Assembly (NCBI GenBank): GCA_016714465.1
Contig: JADKDT010000017.1
Span: forward strand, 1-64,000
Direction of reading: 5' to 3'
Length of the DNA: 64,000 nt
Source of the DNA: Candidatus Brachythrix odensensis
Lineage (GTDB): Bacteria > Chloroflexota > Anaerolineae > J036 > Brachytrichaceae
The translations under genes were made by a program, and so were the position numbers. This document shows, piece after piece, positions 1 through 8,842 of the stretch. The notes below the pieces were generated by a model that did no database searches, had not been told where the DNA came from, and saw nothing but the letters and a program-made list of their open reading frames with translations. The first letter of the stretch is position 1. Every line of letters begins with the position of its first letter.

Positions 1-28
1 TCTGGGCCCTCGACTTATCCGGGTGTAC

Positions 29-550
29 TCAGACCGCCCGCCCCCTCAACAACTCGTCGTAGTACACCCCGCCCGTCGAGATCACCTCGGGCTCCACGCC
101 GTACACACTGAACCCGGCCCGGGCATAGGTCCGGATGGCGGCCACGTTCGTCGCGGCCACCGCCAGGCGCAGGCGCCGAAACCCGGCCGCGCGGGCCCAC
201 GCGATGGCCTGCCCGAGGAGCGCGTCCGCCACACCCCGCCGGCGCCAGGCCGGGCGGCTGTAGACGCTGACCACCGTCCCGACCTGCCGGAGCTTGGCCA
301 TGCTCTCGGTGTAGACCCCCAGCACGCCGGCCAGCGCCCCATCCGGCCCGACCGCAAACCACAGGTTGTTGCGCTCGCGCCCATGCGGAAGGCTCACCCG
401 CTCCAGCCAGTGCGACGGCGGGCGGGTCGCGCTCTCGGCGTAGTCGCTGCCAAAAGCCTCGGGATGGGCCAACAGCGCCTCGAGACGCATCTCACGATAG
501 GCCGGCGCATCCTCGGCCGTCGATTCGCGAATCGTAAAGGCGCCGGTCAC
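29..550 (-). CDS. GNAT-family N-acetyltransferase
   Basis: Predicted cytosolic acetyl-CoA-dependent N-acetyltransferase of 173 aa; the substrate cannot be told. The protein has the GNAT order: an N-terminal IRESTAEDAPAYREMRLEAL helix, a beta-strand LWFAVGPDGALAGVLGVY, the acetyl-CoA loop in RPAWRRRGVADALL (the R/Q-x-x-G-x-G/A region, here RRRGVA) near residues 103-110, and the C-terminal N-x-x-A-x-x-x-Y-x-R-x-GF signature near residue 145. The start is a GTG at 550 that overlaps the TGA of lysS in the form GTGA, so the two genes are translationally coupled and the enzyme is co-expressed with lysyl-tRNA synthetase. Family assignment is firm; specific function is unknown. Confidence 0.85.
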   Translation of the reverse strand: MTGAFTIRESTAEDAPAYREMRLEALLAHPEAFGSDYAESATRPPSHWLERVSLPHGRERNNLWFAVGPDGALAGVLGVYTESMAKLRQVGTVVSVYSRPAWRRRGVADALLGQAIAWARAAGFRRLRLAVAATNVAAIRTYARAGFSVYGVEPEVISTGGVYYDELLRGRAV

Positions 551-2346
551 GCCGCCGGCCCGCCCGCCGCCACCCGTTTGAGCTGGGTCTTGCCATCCGC
601 GGCGGTCACCACAAAGTCGAGCGTCCCCGGCCCTTCGCCCGCGCGGACGAGGGCCTGCTCAGCGCTCAATACGTCCTGGCCCAACTGAATCGTGGCGACT
701 TTGCTCTTCGGGTCGCGCAGCCAGGTCGCAAACGCCGCCGGCGTCACCGCGGTCTCGCGCATCAGCGCATCCCGGTCATAGTCGAGCTCGTTGAAGCGGG
801 CGATGACAAAGTCGCGCTCGAGAAAGGCCAGCAGGCTGCCCGCCCGCGGCCCGGACTCGCGGTCGAGCAACACCCGGTAGATGGCCTTGAAGGCGTCCCC
901 GCTCGGCAGCGGCGTCATCCGGGCCGCGTCGAAGATCAGCCCTTGCAGCCCGTCATCATCCGTCGGCGCGCCGGGCAACTGGGCGGCGACCGCCCGCAAA
1001 AACGCGCGTTGGGCGGCGCTGAGGGTCTTGGCCCGCTCGGGCAGGGTCTGCCGGACGATGATCTTCTCCTCGTCGGCCGCATACGTGTCCAGCCACACCC
1101 GGGCGGCCTGGATGCGCCGGCGCAGATGACGGCGCTCGACCTCGCTCAACGGCGTGCCCTTGCGCCGCTCGATCTCGGCCTCGACGTCCAGATGCGGCAT
1201 CTGGGTCAGGGCGGTGACGAGCTGGAAGTTGGCGTCGTAGTAGCCGCCTTCGTCCGTGACCTGGGACATGTCAAACGTGCGCTTGTCATCCCTGGCCTTG
1301 GGGTCGCCGGCCGCCGCCTCGGGGCTGTAGGCCCGGGCATGCACCCGGTCGTAGTCGTTGAAGAGCTTGACCATGAACTCTTCATCCGCGGCAAAGTCGA
1401 CCGGGTGCTGCGGCTGTGAGCGCAGCATGACAAAGCGCAGGATCTCGGGCGGCAGGAAATCGGCCATATCGCGGGCCAGCGCGCCCACGCCCTTGCTGCT
1501 GCTCATCTTGCGCCCGCCGACCAGGAAGAACTCGTAGGGGATGTTGAAGGGCGGCTGCGAGCCGGGGTAGATCGCCCGCATGGTCGCTTCGCTCACCTCG
1601 CGGCTGCCGCCGGCGGTGCTGTGGTCCTTGCCCGCGCCCTCGACCCCGACCGGGAAGGTCACCCACTTGGCCACCCACTCGATGTTCCAGGGCAGCTTGC
1701 CATTCCCGCTGAAGGGCGACATCTTGCCGTGGTGGCCGCAGCCCTGGGCCCATTTCACCAGGGTCGGCCGGCAGTGGTACTCGACTTCCTTGCCGTCGTA
1801 GGCGACGACTTCCGTCGTGCCGATCCGGCCGCAGTTCTCGCAGATGACCTGGAAGGGGTGCCAGTTCTCGGCCCGCTTCGAGCCGCTGATCTCAAAGCGC
1901 ACCCGGCGGATGGTCGCCGCATTGCGCAGCATGGTGTCGATGACCTCGTTGAAGGCCCCGCTCCGGTACTTGTCCCGCATGTAGTAGCGCTCGGCCCCCA
2001 CCCCCAGCTCGGCAAACACCTGGAAGAACTCGGAGATGAAGTGCTCGGCCACGTCAGCGGCCGGCGAGCCGGGGGGTGCCGGGACGTTGCACAGGGGCTT
2101 GCCCAGGTGCTGGCGGAAGAACTCATCCTGGCCCTTGGGGATTTCGTCCAACGGGTCATAGTCATCCACGCCATAGCGGTAGCTGACGTTGAAGCCCCGC
2201 GACTTGAGCGCGCGATACACGACATCGTGGATGATGACGCCCCGCACGGCGCCGACATGCACCCGCCCGGAGGGGGTCTTGCTGTCATTGACGATGATGG
2301 GGCGCGACGGGTCCAGTTTCTCGGCGATCTGATCGAACCAAAGCAT
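547..2346 (-). CDS. lysS: Lysyl-tRNA synthetase, class I (archaeal type)
   Basis: Charges tRNA-Lys with lysine in the cytosol. This is the class I enzyme, not the class II LysRS usual in bacteria: it has the Rossmann signatures HVGA (residues 30-33, the HIGH motif) and KMSSSKG (280-286, the KMSKS motif), GVDDYDPLDEIP near 59-70, and a Cys/His cluster (C169, C172, C192, C203) that could bind zinc. Its 599 aa are within the family's range. The start ATG at 2346 is preceded by a TAGAAT box (2353-2358) leaving only six bases, so the mRNA is probably leaderless. A GNAT gene is coupled downstream. Class I LysRS occurs in archaea and scattered bacteria, so horizontal ancestry is plausible. Identification is very sure. 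Confidence 0.96.
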   Translation of the reverse strand: MLWFDQIAEKLDPSRPIIVNDSKTPSGRVHVGAVRGVIIHDVVYRALKSRGFNVSYRYGVDDYDPLDEIPKGQDEFFRQHLGKPLCNVPAPPGSPAADVAEHFISEFFQVFAELGVGAERYYMRDKYRSGAFNEVIDTMLRNAATIRRVRFEISGSKRAENWHPFQVICENCGRIGTTEVVAYDGKEVEYHCRPTLVKWAQGCGHHGKMSPFSGNGKLPWNIEWVAKWVTFPVGVEGAGKDHSTAGGSREVSEATMRAIYPGSQPPFNIPYEFFLVGGRKMSSSKGVGALARDMADFLPPEILRFVMLRSQPQHPVDFAADEEFMVKLFNDYDRVHARAYSPEAAAGDPKARDDKRTFDMSQVTDEGGYYDANFQLVTALTQMPHLDVEAEIERRKGTPLSEVERRHLRRRIQAARVWLDTYAADEEKIIVRQTLPERAKTLSAAQRAFLRAVAAQLPGAPTDDDGLQGLIFDAARMTPLPSGDAFKAIYRVLLDRESGPRAGSLLAFLERDFVIARFNELDYDRDALMRETAVTPAAFATWLRDPKSKVATIQLGQDVLSAEQALVRAGEGPGTLDFVVTAADGKTQLKRVAAGGPAA

Positions 2347-2423
2347 CCGACTATTCTATTCGGTTGCGCCGACGTGATCCGTCATGAGTCATCCGTCATT
2401 GTTCAGCGGGCTCTGGCTCGTTC

Positions 2424-2488
2424 AACAGAAGAAAGGAAGAAGGAAGGAAACGGATATCGATACGCCTTCCTTCTTCCTTTCTTCTGTT
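2424..2488. repeat. Purine-rich inverted repeat, 24-bp perfect arms
   Basis: Left arm 2424-2447 (AACAGAAGAAAGGAAG...) and right arm 2465-2488 pair perfectly around a 17-base loop that contains GATATC. The right arm overlaps the TAA of the membrane-protein gene by two bases. A diverged second copy lies at 48567-48626, so this is a small repeat family. It could act as a terminator for the leftward gene, whose transcript would carry a purine/pyrimidine hairpin. Confidence 0.85.
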
Positions 2489-3575
2489 AAGTCTCCGTCT
2501 GCAGACGCGCGAAACGCCGCCCCAGCCGCCCTATGCCCACCACGGCCCCGATGAGCAGCGCCAGCACGACCGCGGCGAGGTATTCGACCGCCGGGATGCG
2601 GATGATCTCGTTTAGCTGGTCAAAGCCGCGCACGCCGTAAAAGACGATCGTGCCGACCACGAATGCCGCAGTGATCGCGCGGGTCTGCCAGCGCTTGAGC
2701 CCGAGCCCATAGAGCTGGGTGACGATGAAAATGACGGCGAAGCCAAAGAAGAACATCGGCCAGATCCCGGTCGTGATATCCGAGGTCATCTGCTGCACGG
2801 CGACCAGCGCGGCGTGGATGAGCACAACGACCTCCTGCACGATCATCCACCAGCGATTGACATGCAGCCGGGTGAGAAAGAGGCTGCCCTGCAGCATGAG
2901 CAGGAACATGTAGAAGAAGCCGATCAGATGGCCCTGAGTGTTCTCGGCCGGGTGATACCAGAAGGTGAAGACGACCGCCCACGAGAAGATGTAGCCGTGA
3001 TAACGTCTGGCGGCGTCGATGATGCTCTTCCCGATCGGCAGGCGCTTGCCAAAGAACATCCCCCGCCGGCGGTTCTCCATCAGCAGAATCCAGACCAGCA
3101 TGATGATGACCGAACCCTGCGAGGCGAAGATTGAGGTGTCCTGGGCCAGCCCATCGTAGGTCAACTGCGACTGCGCGACGTGCCAGGCAATCATCAGGGC
3201 ATTGAAACCGAGGGCGACCAGGTTGACCGGGTGCAGGCCCTTGGTGTAAGTCTTGACCCGGGTCTGGGCGTAGTAGATCAGCCCCCACGACACGAGCTGA
3301 TGCAGGGCGTATGACCCCCAGGCCACCAGCCGGGTGAGCGTGCTCGGCTCGGCCAACTGCCAGTAGTACCAGGCCGGGCCCTGGTCGGCGGGTTTCACGA
3401 ACGCGGCCAAGCGATCGCCCAGCGCCCAAATGAGGAAGGTGAAGACGGCGGCGAAGAGGATCCCGCCAATCAGGGCGAGGTTGCCCCAGCGTGGGTTGTC
3501 TAGCGCCTGGGCCAGGGCCGGGCGGGAAGGATCGATCTTGGGTTGGGAAAGTGGGGGAAGGGCCTGGGTTGTCAT
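2487..3575 (-). CDS. Polytopic membrane protein of unknown function
   Basis: Integral membrane protein of 362 aa with about nine or ten hydrophobic segments, for example ALIGGILFAAVFTFLIWALG near the N-terminus, SVIIMLVWILLMEN in the middle, and VVLALLIGAVVGIG before a short basic cytosolic tail. I do not recognise the family and see no catalytic or transport motif. The start is taken as ATG at 3575; a TTG nine bases upstream is also in frame. A TTTAAT box lies roughly ten bases upstream of the ATG, suggesting a short or absent leader. The gene ends inside the inverted repeat at 2424-2488 and is followed by lysS in the same direction, but the repeat and a separate lysS promoter argue against a shared operon. 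Confidence 0.7.
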   Translation of the reverse strand: MTTQALPPLSQPKIDPSRPALAQALDNPRWGNLALIGGILFAAVFTFLIWALGDRLAAFVKPADQGPAWYYWQLAEPSTLTRLVAWGSYALHQLVSWGLIYYAQTRVKTYTKGLHPVNLVALGFNALMIAWHVAQSQLTYDGLAQDTSIFASQGSVIIMLVWILLMENRRRGMFFGKRLPIGKSIIDAARRYHGYIFSWAVVFTFWYHPAENTQGHLIGFFYMFLLMLQGSLFLTRLHVNRWWMIVQEVVVLIHAALVAVQQMTSDITTGIWPMFFFGFAVIFIVTQLYGLGLKRWQTRAITAAFVVGTIVFYGVRGFDQLNEIIRIPAVEYLAAVVLALLIGAVVGIGRLGRRFARLQTET

Positions 3576-3597
3576 TATGTGCAAAGATTAAACAAAG

Positions 3598-4235
3598 ATG
3601 GTATACACACTAACCATCTGGGTGAGCGGGGCATGAGTCGGCGATTGGAGGCGGGGGAATGCGGGGTGACGACTGCGGCGTCACCCACAACACCGTCATC
3701 CCGGCGAAAGCCGGGATCCATACCAAGGCAGGGCAATAGCGCGGCCCAACGCTGGTTTCTATCTTGCATCGGTATGGATCCCGCGCTTCCGCGCGGGATG
3801 ACGGGGGGCAAGAGGGGCGGGTCGCGACCCGCCCCTACCCATGCCGATTCGGTCCCCCGCGGGATGACGGGCGGTGCCCATGTTGATAATCGCGTGGCCG
3901 CCGCGTTCGCACGGGCGCATCCGGGGCGACCTGCGGTCGCCCCGACCCACCGTGGCCGCAGCATGGGTCCCGCACGCGATGTCGGGCGGTCGGGTCGGTA
4001 GGGGCGGGTCGCGACCCGCCCCTACCCATGCCGATTCGGTCCCGCGCGTGCGATGACGGTGCCGCCGCGTACGGGCGCCCTGCGGTCGCCCCTACCCATC
4101 GCGCGCCGCGGTGGTCATGCCCCGCGGTATGGGTCCCGCGCGTGCGCGCGGGATGACAGTGTTTGGGTGGGTAAGGGCGACCACCGGTCGCCCCTACCCT
4201 GCGCGGGATGACGTTTGTGTTGGCGGTGGCCTCAG
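3598..4235. repeat. Gene-free patchwork of dispersed GC-rich repeats
   Basis: This 650-base gap holds no credible gene. It begins with a paired element: CCCGGCGAAAGCCGGG, a GAAA-loop hairpin within 3695-3724, and a partner containing GGTATGGATCCCGCGC at 3771-3802, which resembles dispersed repeats common in many bacterial genomes. A 43-bp direct repeat built on the palindrome GGGCGGGTCGCGACCCGCCC occurs at 3814-3856 and 4001-4043. Further fragments of GGTCCCGCGCG...GCGGGATGAC and GGGCGACC...GGTCGCCCC recur down to about 4210. The pattern is of nested, partly decayed copies of several repeat types. Confidence 0.85.
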
Positions 4236-6124
4236 CTATCGCCACACCTTTGGCAAATACGTCCGCAGCGGCGCCCTCCACTCGTCAAAGCCGATATCGA
4301 AGCCAGGCCCAAACGGTCGGAGCGTGCCCTCGAAATCCGTGGCGACCTCCGCATTGATCCCAGCGTCAATGGCCGCGCTGCCCAACGCAAGATGGTAGTC
4401 ATCGGCAGCCGGGTTCACAAACAGAGCGGTGCCGGTGAAGGAGTTCGCGCCCGCGCCAACGCTGCCGGCTCGCGGGGCGATTACGCCGTCGAACAGGGTG
4501 TAGTTCTCGTTCACCGTCCCGCCCGTATTGCTGATGCCGAACGTGTGGCTGGCGATGAGCGTATCGGTGATGCTGACGTCACCCGCCGCGACAGCGATGG
4601 CCGAGCCGGACTGCAGGATCGGAGCGGCAATGGTTGTATGGATGATCTCGACACTGCCCGGGCTGCCTAGATACAGGGCCAGCCCATCTCCCGCAAGGGC
4701 GGCGTTGCGGGCAAAGAGCGAGTTGACCACCGGCGCCGTGCTGTAGCCGTGGTACAGACCGCCCCCGAACTGGGCGGCGTTGCTGATGAACTGGGCGGCG
4801 CTTACCTCGAGCGCCCCAGCCGCATACACGCCCCCGCCGTTGACCGGCGCGACATTGCCCGCGAACCGCGTGTTGGTAATGATCAGGGTTCCGAGAGGAT
4901 AGTCGGCCACCACGCCGCCTCCCGAACCTCCGGTTGCGCGATTGCCCTCAAACACCGCGCCGAATAGCGTCGCGGAGCCACCACCCGCCCGCGCTCCGCC
5001 GCCGGACTGCCCCGCCACGTTGCCGATAAACTGCGTGCCGCTGATCGCCAGAGCCTTATTGGCGTTCAGACCGCCGCCATCAAACGTGAGGGTTTTGTTT
5101 CGCGGAACAGTCCGCCGTTTAGCGACGCCGCCCCGATCGAAAAGGCGCCACCGCCGTATTGCTGAGCGGTATTGCTGATGAACTGGGTATCCGTCAGGGT
5201 CAGGGTCCCGACCGCAAAGAACCCACCGCCGAGGGTCCGCGCCCAATTGTCCTGAAACAACCCGCCAGTCAGGGCGGCGGCGTTATAGACGCGGGCGCCG
5301 CCGCCCCAGTTATGGGCCGTGTTGCTGATGAACTGGGTCGCGCTCATGACCAGGGTGTAGGCCGCATACAGCCCGCCACCATCGTGGCCGAGGCAATGAT
5401 TGTTCAGGAACAGCCCGCCCTCCAGGATCACTGCGTCGTTGGCATAGGCGCCGCCGCCATAGTCGCCCGCCGTATTGCTGATGAACTGCGTCTGCCGCAG
5501 GGTCAATTCACTCGACACGAATACCCCGCCGCCGTTCCTCCTGGCGGTGTTGGAGATCACCGTTACGTCGGTCAACGCAAGCGTGCCACCGGCGAAGATG
5601 GCCCCGCCGTCGCCACTGGCCTCCACGCCATGCTGCGCAATGAGGGCGGCCACCTCATTGTCGGCGGACGCGAAATAGAGGACCCGCCCTGCCCCAAGCG
5701 CGTCCAGCGTCGTGGGCTGGGTGAGGGGGTAGCTCGTCGACCAATTCGTCGGCGTGTAGCCGCCGACCAGGCTGAGACTCTTCATCGCCACCCGCGCCAC
5801 CTGGGTTGACCCGCCCTCGTCGATCGCGCCCGCGCAGGTCCCGGCGATCTTGACCGTCCCGCCGGGCGCGACCGCGGCCACCGCATCGCGCAGGGCCTGG
5901 GCATCCGGGCTGCTGAAATCGGTGCTTGCATCGCCGGTGTACTCGGTGAAACACCCGTTTGTGGCGGGCCCAGGCGGGTTCGCGACAGGCGTGTCACCGG
6001 GCGGTGGCCCAACATTGAGGCCCGTGGGCGCGGGCAGAGGAAGGGCCAGCGCGGGGAACGGCACTGACGGGGCGCATGCCAGCGAAACTGCGAGGGCGAG
6101 ACACGCTTGAGCTCGATGGGACAT
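4236..6124 (-). CDS. Secreted beta-helix repeat protein, choice-of-anchor Q type (frameshifted)
   Basis: Predicted surface or secreted right-handed parallel beta-helix protein of about 629 aa once repaired. It has an N-terminal signal sequence (MSHRAQACLALAVSLACAPS), a short conserved domain with AVAAVAPGGTVKIAGTCAGA, then 20-25-residue repeats containing GGG and TQFISN cores, and a C-terminal choice-of-anchor Q block (LALGSAAIDAG...DFEGTLRPFG...DIGFDEW), ending TYLPKVWR. The frame breaks at about 5098-5100: the N-terminal part ends in GGLFRETK while the rest continues as NKTLTFDGGGLNA, and adding one base to the local A-run (T-run on +) restores GGLFRENKTLTFDGGGL. This is either a recent pseudogene or a sequence error. 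The neighbour at 6320-8575 is an intact paralogue with the same start context AAGGA(T/G)CG. Confidence 0.85.
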
Positions 6125-6126
6125 CA

Positions 6127-6220
6127 ACGATCCTTGCCGCGAACGCGATCGCCATCAACCACGCGGCTGCTGTGCCCCCCCGAGTTACCCTGACCCGATA
6201 GCGAAGTCCAATGGAGTATA
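6127..6220 (-). promoter_or_regulatory. Promoter and conserved leader of beta-helix gene 1
   Basis: A TATACT -10 box reads leftward at 6220-6215, giving a leader of about 80 nt. The leader shares blocks with that of the paralogue: CGGGTCAGG, a G-run, then AGCCGCGTGGTT (6168-6157), which folds as AGCC-GCGU-GGUU. In the paralogue the same hairpin is AGCC-GCGU-GGCU, a pairing-preserving change. AAGGAT serves as ribosome-binding site before TTG/ATG at 6127/6124. Confidence 0.5.
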
Positions 6221-6270
6221 CGCTGGCAGCCAGTGCCGGCGGGTGATGAGCAGGCGATCAGCGCGCCAGC

Positions 6271-6305
6271 CAGGTGGGCTCCACCTTCGAGGTGGGGCCC
6301 ACCTG
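6271..6305. terminator. Hairpin with TTCG-type loop between beta-helix paralogues
   Basis: CAGGTGGGCTCCACCT pairs with AGGTGGGGCCCACCTG around TCG, with one mismatch in 16 bp. It lies just beyond the stop of the intact paralogue (6320), where a leftward transcript would end. A near-identical perfect copy is at 8773-8807. Confidence 0.75.
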
Positions 6306-6319
6306 ACCGCTCTTTCGCG

Positions 6320-8575
6320 TCAGCGCAAGGCCGCCGGCAAAAACGCCTGCAGCGGCGTCCCCCACTCGTCATAGCCAATGTCGAAGCCGCCCCCGAAAGG
6401 CCGAGGCGTGCCCTCGAAGTCCAGGAACACCCCCGCATTGACGCCGCCGTTGATGGCCGCGCTGCCCAACGCAAGATGGTAGTCATCGGCGGCCGGGTCC
6501 ATAAACAGTGCTGTGCCGGTAAAGGAGTTCGCCCCCGCGCCCACCGCCCCGGCCCGGGGCGTCGACACGCTGTCAAACAGGGTGTAGTTCTCGCTCACCG
6601 TCCCGCCGGCGTTGCTGATGCCGACCGTGTAGCTGGCGATGAGCGTGTCGGTCAGCCTGATCGTGCCCGCCAGGACGTGGATAGCCGCGCCATCCCCCAC
6701 CGTTGGACTGGCGATGGTGGTGTGCAGCACATTCACCTCCCCCGTCGAACTGAAATACATCGCCGAGCCCAGCGTCGTGCTGGCGACGTTGCGGGCAAAG
6801 AGCGCGTTCACAATGCGCCCGTTTCCGCGGGTCTGGTACAGGCTGCCGCCGATGCCGGACAGGTTGCCCAGAAAGCGAGTGCCCGTCAGCGCTACACCGT
6901 TCGCCGCCAACAATCCGCCCCCGCCTACCCGTGCCCAGTTGTTTTCGAACCACCCGCCTTCAACGGTTGCCAGACCATAGGCGACAGCGCCGCCGGCATA
7001 ATATTGCGCCGTATTCGACAGAAACTGCGTCCGTTTGAGGGTCAGGGCGTTGTGAGCGATCAGCCCGCCGCCGGTGCCGTTTCGAGCCACATTGTTCGAG
7101 AACAGCCCGCCCGTGAGCGTTATCGCGCCGATCGCCCACACGCCGCCAGAATTGCGTTGGGCTGTATTGCTGATGAACTGTGTCCCTGTCGCCGTTACGG
7201 CGCTTTCAGCAAACAGACCCCCTCCATCCTGGCCGGCGGCATTTCCGACAAACTGCGTGTCGGTCATTGCAAGCGTGCTGATCGTGGGCGGAAAGCTGTT
7301 ATCGCAAGTGTGATAGCGATTGTCTTGGAGAAGCCCTCCGCCAACGCACGTCACTGCTCGGTTATCTTGAAACAGCCCGTCTGAGATCGCGGTCGCGCCG
7401 TACGCGCGCGCGCCGCCGCCGCTGCGCTGGGCGGTATTGCCGATCAGCTCCGTGCCGCGCATCGTCAGTCCAAAAGCCCATAAGCCGCCTCCGTCTCCCG
7501 TGCTTGCCACATTGCCCTGAAAACGTCCGCCAATCACCGTCGCGGCGCCATATACAGCGCTAAACGCTCCTCCGCCAGCTTCGTGGGCAGTGTTGCTGAA
7601 GAAGGAGCTGTTCGTTATTGTGAGCGCGCTGCCGGAAAACTGCAGGCCCCCGCCGTCATACTCCGAAACCTGGTTGTTCGTGAACAGCGCGTTGACCACA
7701 TGCGCGACGCCTCGGTTGACATAGACGCCACCGCCGGCCAGGACCGTGGCATTGGTGAAGAATGCCGTGTCGCTAATGACCGTCGTGCCCGTGAAGACTT
7801 CAAGTCCACCGCCAAAATAGGCCGACTGGTTTTGTTCGAACCTCACACGCTCCACGACGGCAGAATCCTTGACATAGGCGCCGCCGCCGCTGCCGTAACC
7901 ATTTGGAGTCGGGGTCGTGGTATTGCTGACAAACAGCGAGGAGAATATCGCCGCCGAGCCAGCCGCAAATAGACCGCCTCCGTCGTATTGAGCGGTGTTT
8001 CTGATGACACTCACTTGCGTCAGCGTGATCGCCCTGGACGCGTAAAGGCCGCCGCCATTGCCATCGGACACCTTGCCGTTTTGGACCGCGAGGTTGGCCA
8101 ACTCGCCGTCGACGCCCGAGAAGTAGAGCACCCGCCCCGCTCCAAGCGCATCCAGCGTCGTCGGCTGGGTGAGGGGATAGCTATTCGCCCAGTCCGTCGG
8201 CGTGTAGCCGCCGATCAGCGTCAACGTCGTCGTCACCAGCGCGACCTGGGTCGACCCGCCCTCGAGGATCGCCCCCGCGCAGGCGCCAGCGACCTTAACT
8301 GTGGTGCCCGGCGCGGCCACGGCCACCGCATCGCGCAGCGCCTGAGCGTCCGGGCTGCTGAAGTCAGTCGCGCCGTCGCCGGTGTACTCGGTATAGCAGG
8401 CGTCTGTGACCGGGCCCTGTGGAGCCAGCACAAGGACATCGCCAACAATACCGTAGGCGCTACGGTCTTCAATGGCCGGGGGCGCCCGGCTTGCGAGGAT
8501 GGGCACCGGCGCACTAGACGCAGCGGCCATCATCAGCGCCAAGGCAATACCAACCAAGATTCGGTGGGACATCAT
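6320..8575 (-). CDS. Secreted beta-helix repeat protein, choice-of-anchor Q type (intact paralogue)
   Basis: Predicted exported surface protein of 751 aa. The start chosen is ATG at 8575 with AAGGAG seven bases upstream; a longer reading frame from 8653 has no such site. Domains in order: signal sequence MMSHRILVGIALALMMAAAS; a conserved block with DAVAVAAPGTTVKVAGACAG; about 20 beta-helix turns with GGGL/GGGA and T(Q/R)F(I/L)(S/G)N cores; a C-terminal choice-of-anchor Q block (LALGSAAINGGVN...DFEGTPRPFG...DIGYDEW); and the terminal LQAFLPAALR. It is a tandem duplicate of the gene at 4236-6124. The repeats resemble the GG.I/FxxN repeats of polymorphic outer-membrane proteins, which are known adhesins, but adhesion here is only an inference. 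Confidence 0.9.
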   Translation of the reverse strand: MMSHRILVGIALALMMAAASSAPVPILASRAPPAIEDRSAYGIVGDVLVLAPQGPVTDACYTEYTGDGATDFSSPDAQALRDAVAVAAPGTTVKVAGACAGAILEGGSTQVALVTTTLTLIGGYTPTDWANSYPLTQPTTLDALGAGRVLYFSGVDGELANLAVQNGKVSDGNGGGLYASRAITLTQVSVIRNTAQYDGGGLFAAGSAAIFSSLFVSNTTTPTPNGYGSGGGAYVKDSAVVERVRFEQNQSAYFGGGLEVFTGTTVISDTAFFTNATVLAGGGVYVNRGVAHVVNALFTNNQVSEYDGGGLQFSGSALTITNSSFFSNTAHEAGGGAFSAVYGAATVIGGRFQGNVASTGDGGGLWAFGLTMRGTELIGNTAQRSGGGARAYGATAISDGLFQDNRAVTCVGGGLLQDNRYHTCDNSFPPTISTLAMTDTQFVGNAAGQDGGGLFAESAVTATGTQFISNTAQRNSGGVWAIGAITLTGGLFSNNVARNGTGGGLIAHNALTLKRTQFLSNTAQYYAGGAVAYGLATVEGGWFENNWARVGGGGLLAANGVALTGTRFLGNLSGIGGSLYQTRGNGRIVNALFARNVASTTLGSAMYFSSTGEVNVLHTTIASPTVGDGAAIHVLAGTIRLTDTLIASYTVGISNAGGTVSENYTLFDSVSTPRAGAVGAGANSFTGTALFMDPAADDYHLALGSAAINGGVNAGVFLDFEGTPRPFGGGFDIGYDEWGTPLQAFLPAALR

Positions 8576-8690
8576 CGCTCCTTGTCGCCAACATGCTTGC
8601 CGCGCGCCGAACAAACAGCGCATCGACAGCCACGCGGCTCCTTTGTCCCCCACCCAATCCTGACCCGGAACGCGTTCGAGAGTGAGTATA
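8576..8690 (-). promoter_or_regulatory. Promoter and conserved leader of beta-helix gene 2
   Basis: TATACT reads leftward at 8690-8685, about 100 nt before the ATG. The leader shares GGGTCAGG, a GGGGGACAAAG stretch and the hairpin AGCCGCGTGGCT (8639-8628) with the leader of the paralogue. The shared structure may be a cis-regulatory element or simply a relic of the duplication. Confidence 0.5.
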
Positions 8691-8772
8691 TGTCTAGCGG
8701 TGTGTCTGGCATCAGCCGGTTGGCCAGGCGCTCGTTACCCAGTTGGACTCCACAACGTAGGTGGCGTCCGCT

Positions 8773-8807
8773 CAGTTGGGCCCCACCTTCGAGGTGGGGC
8801 CCAACTG
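8773..8807. repeat. Perfect 16-bp-arm hairpin with TCG loop
   Basis: CAGTTGGGCCCCACCT pairs exactly with AGGTGGGGCCCAACTG. It lies between the divergent promoters of the beta-helix gene and benE, so it is not at a gene 3' end. Its sister copy is at 6271-6305. Confidence 0.75.
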
Positions 8808-8842
8808 CTCACCTTTCTGCATTCCGATAGAATCTCCGCTTC

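Noticed and set aside
23..688. A 221-codon plus-strand frame near the left edge.
   Set aside because: It is antisense to the GNAT and lysS genes and shows no family pattern.
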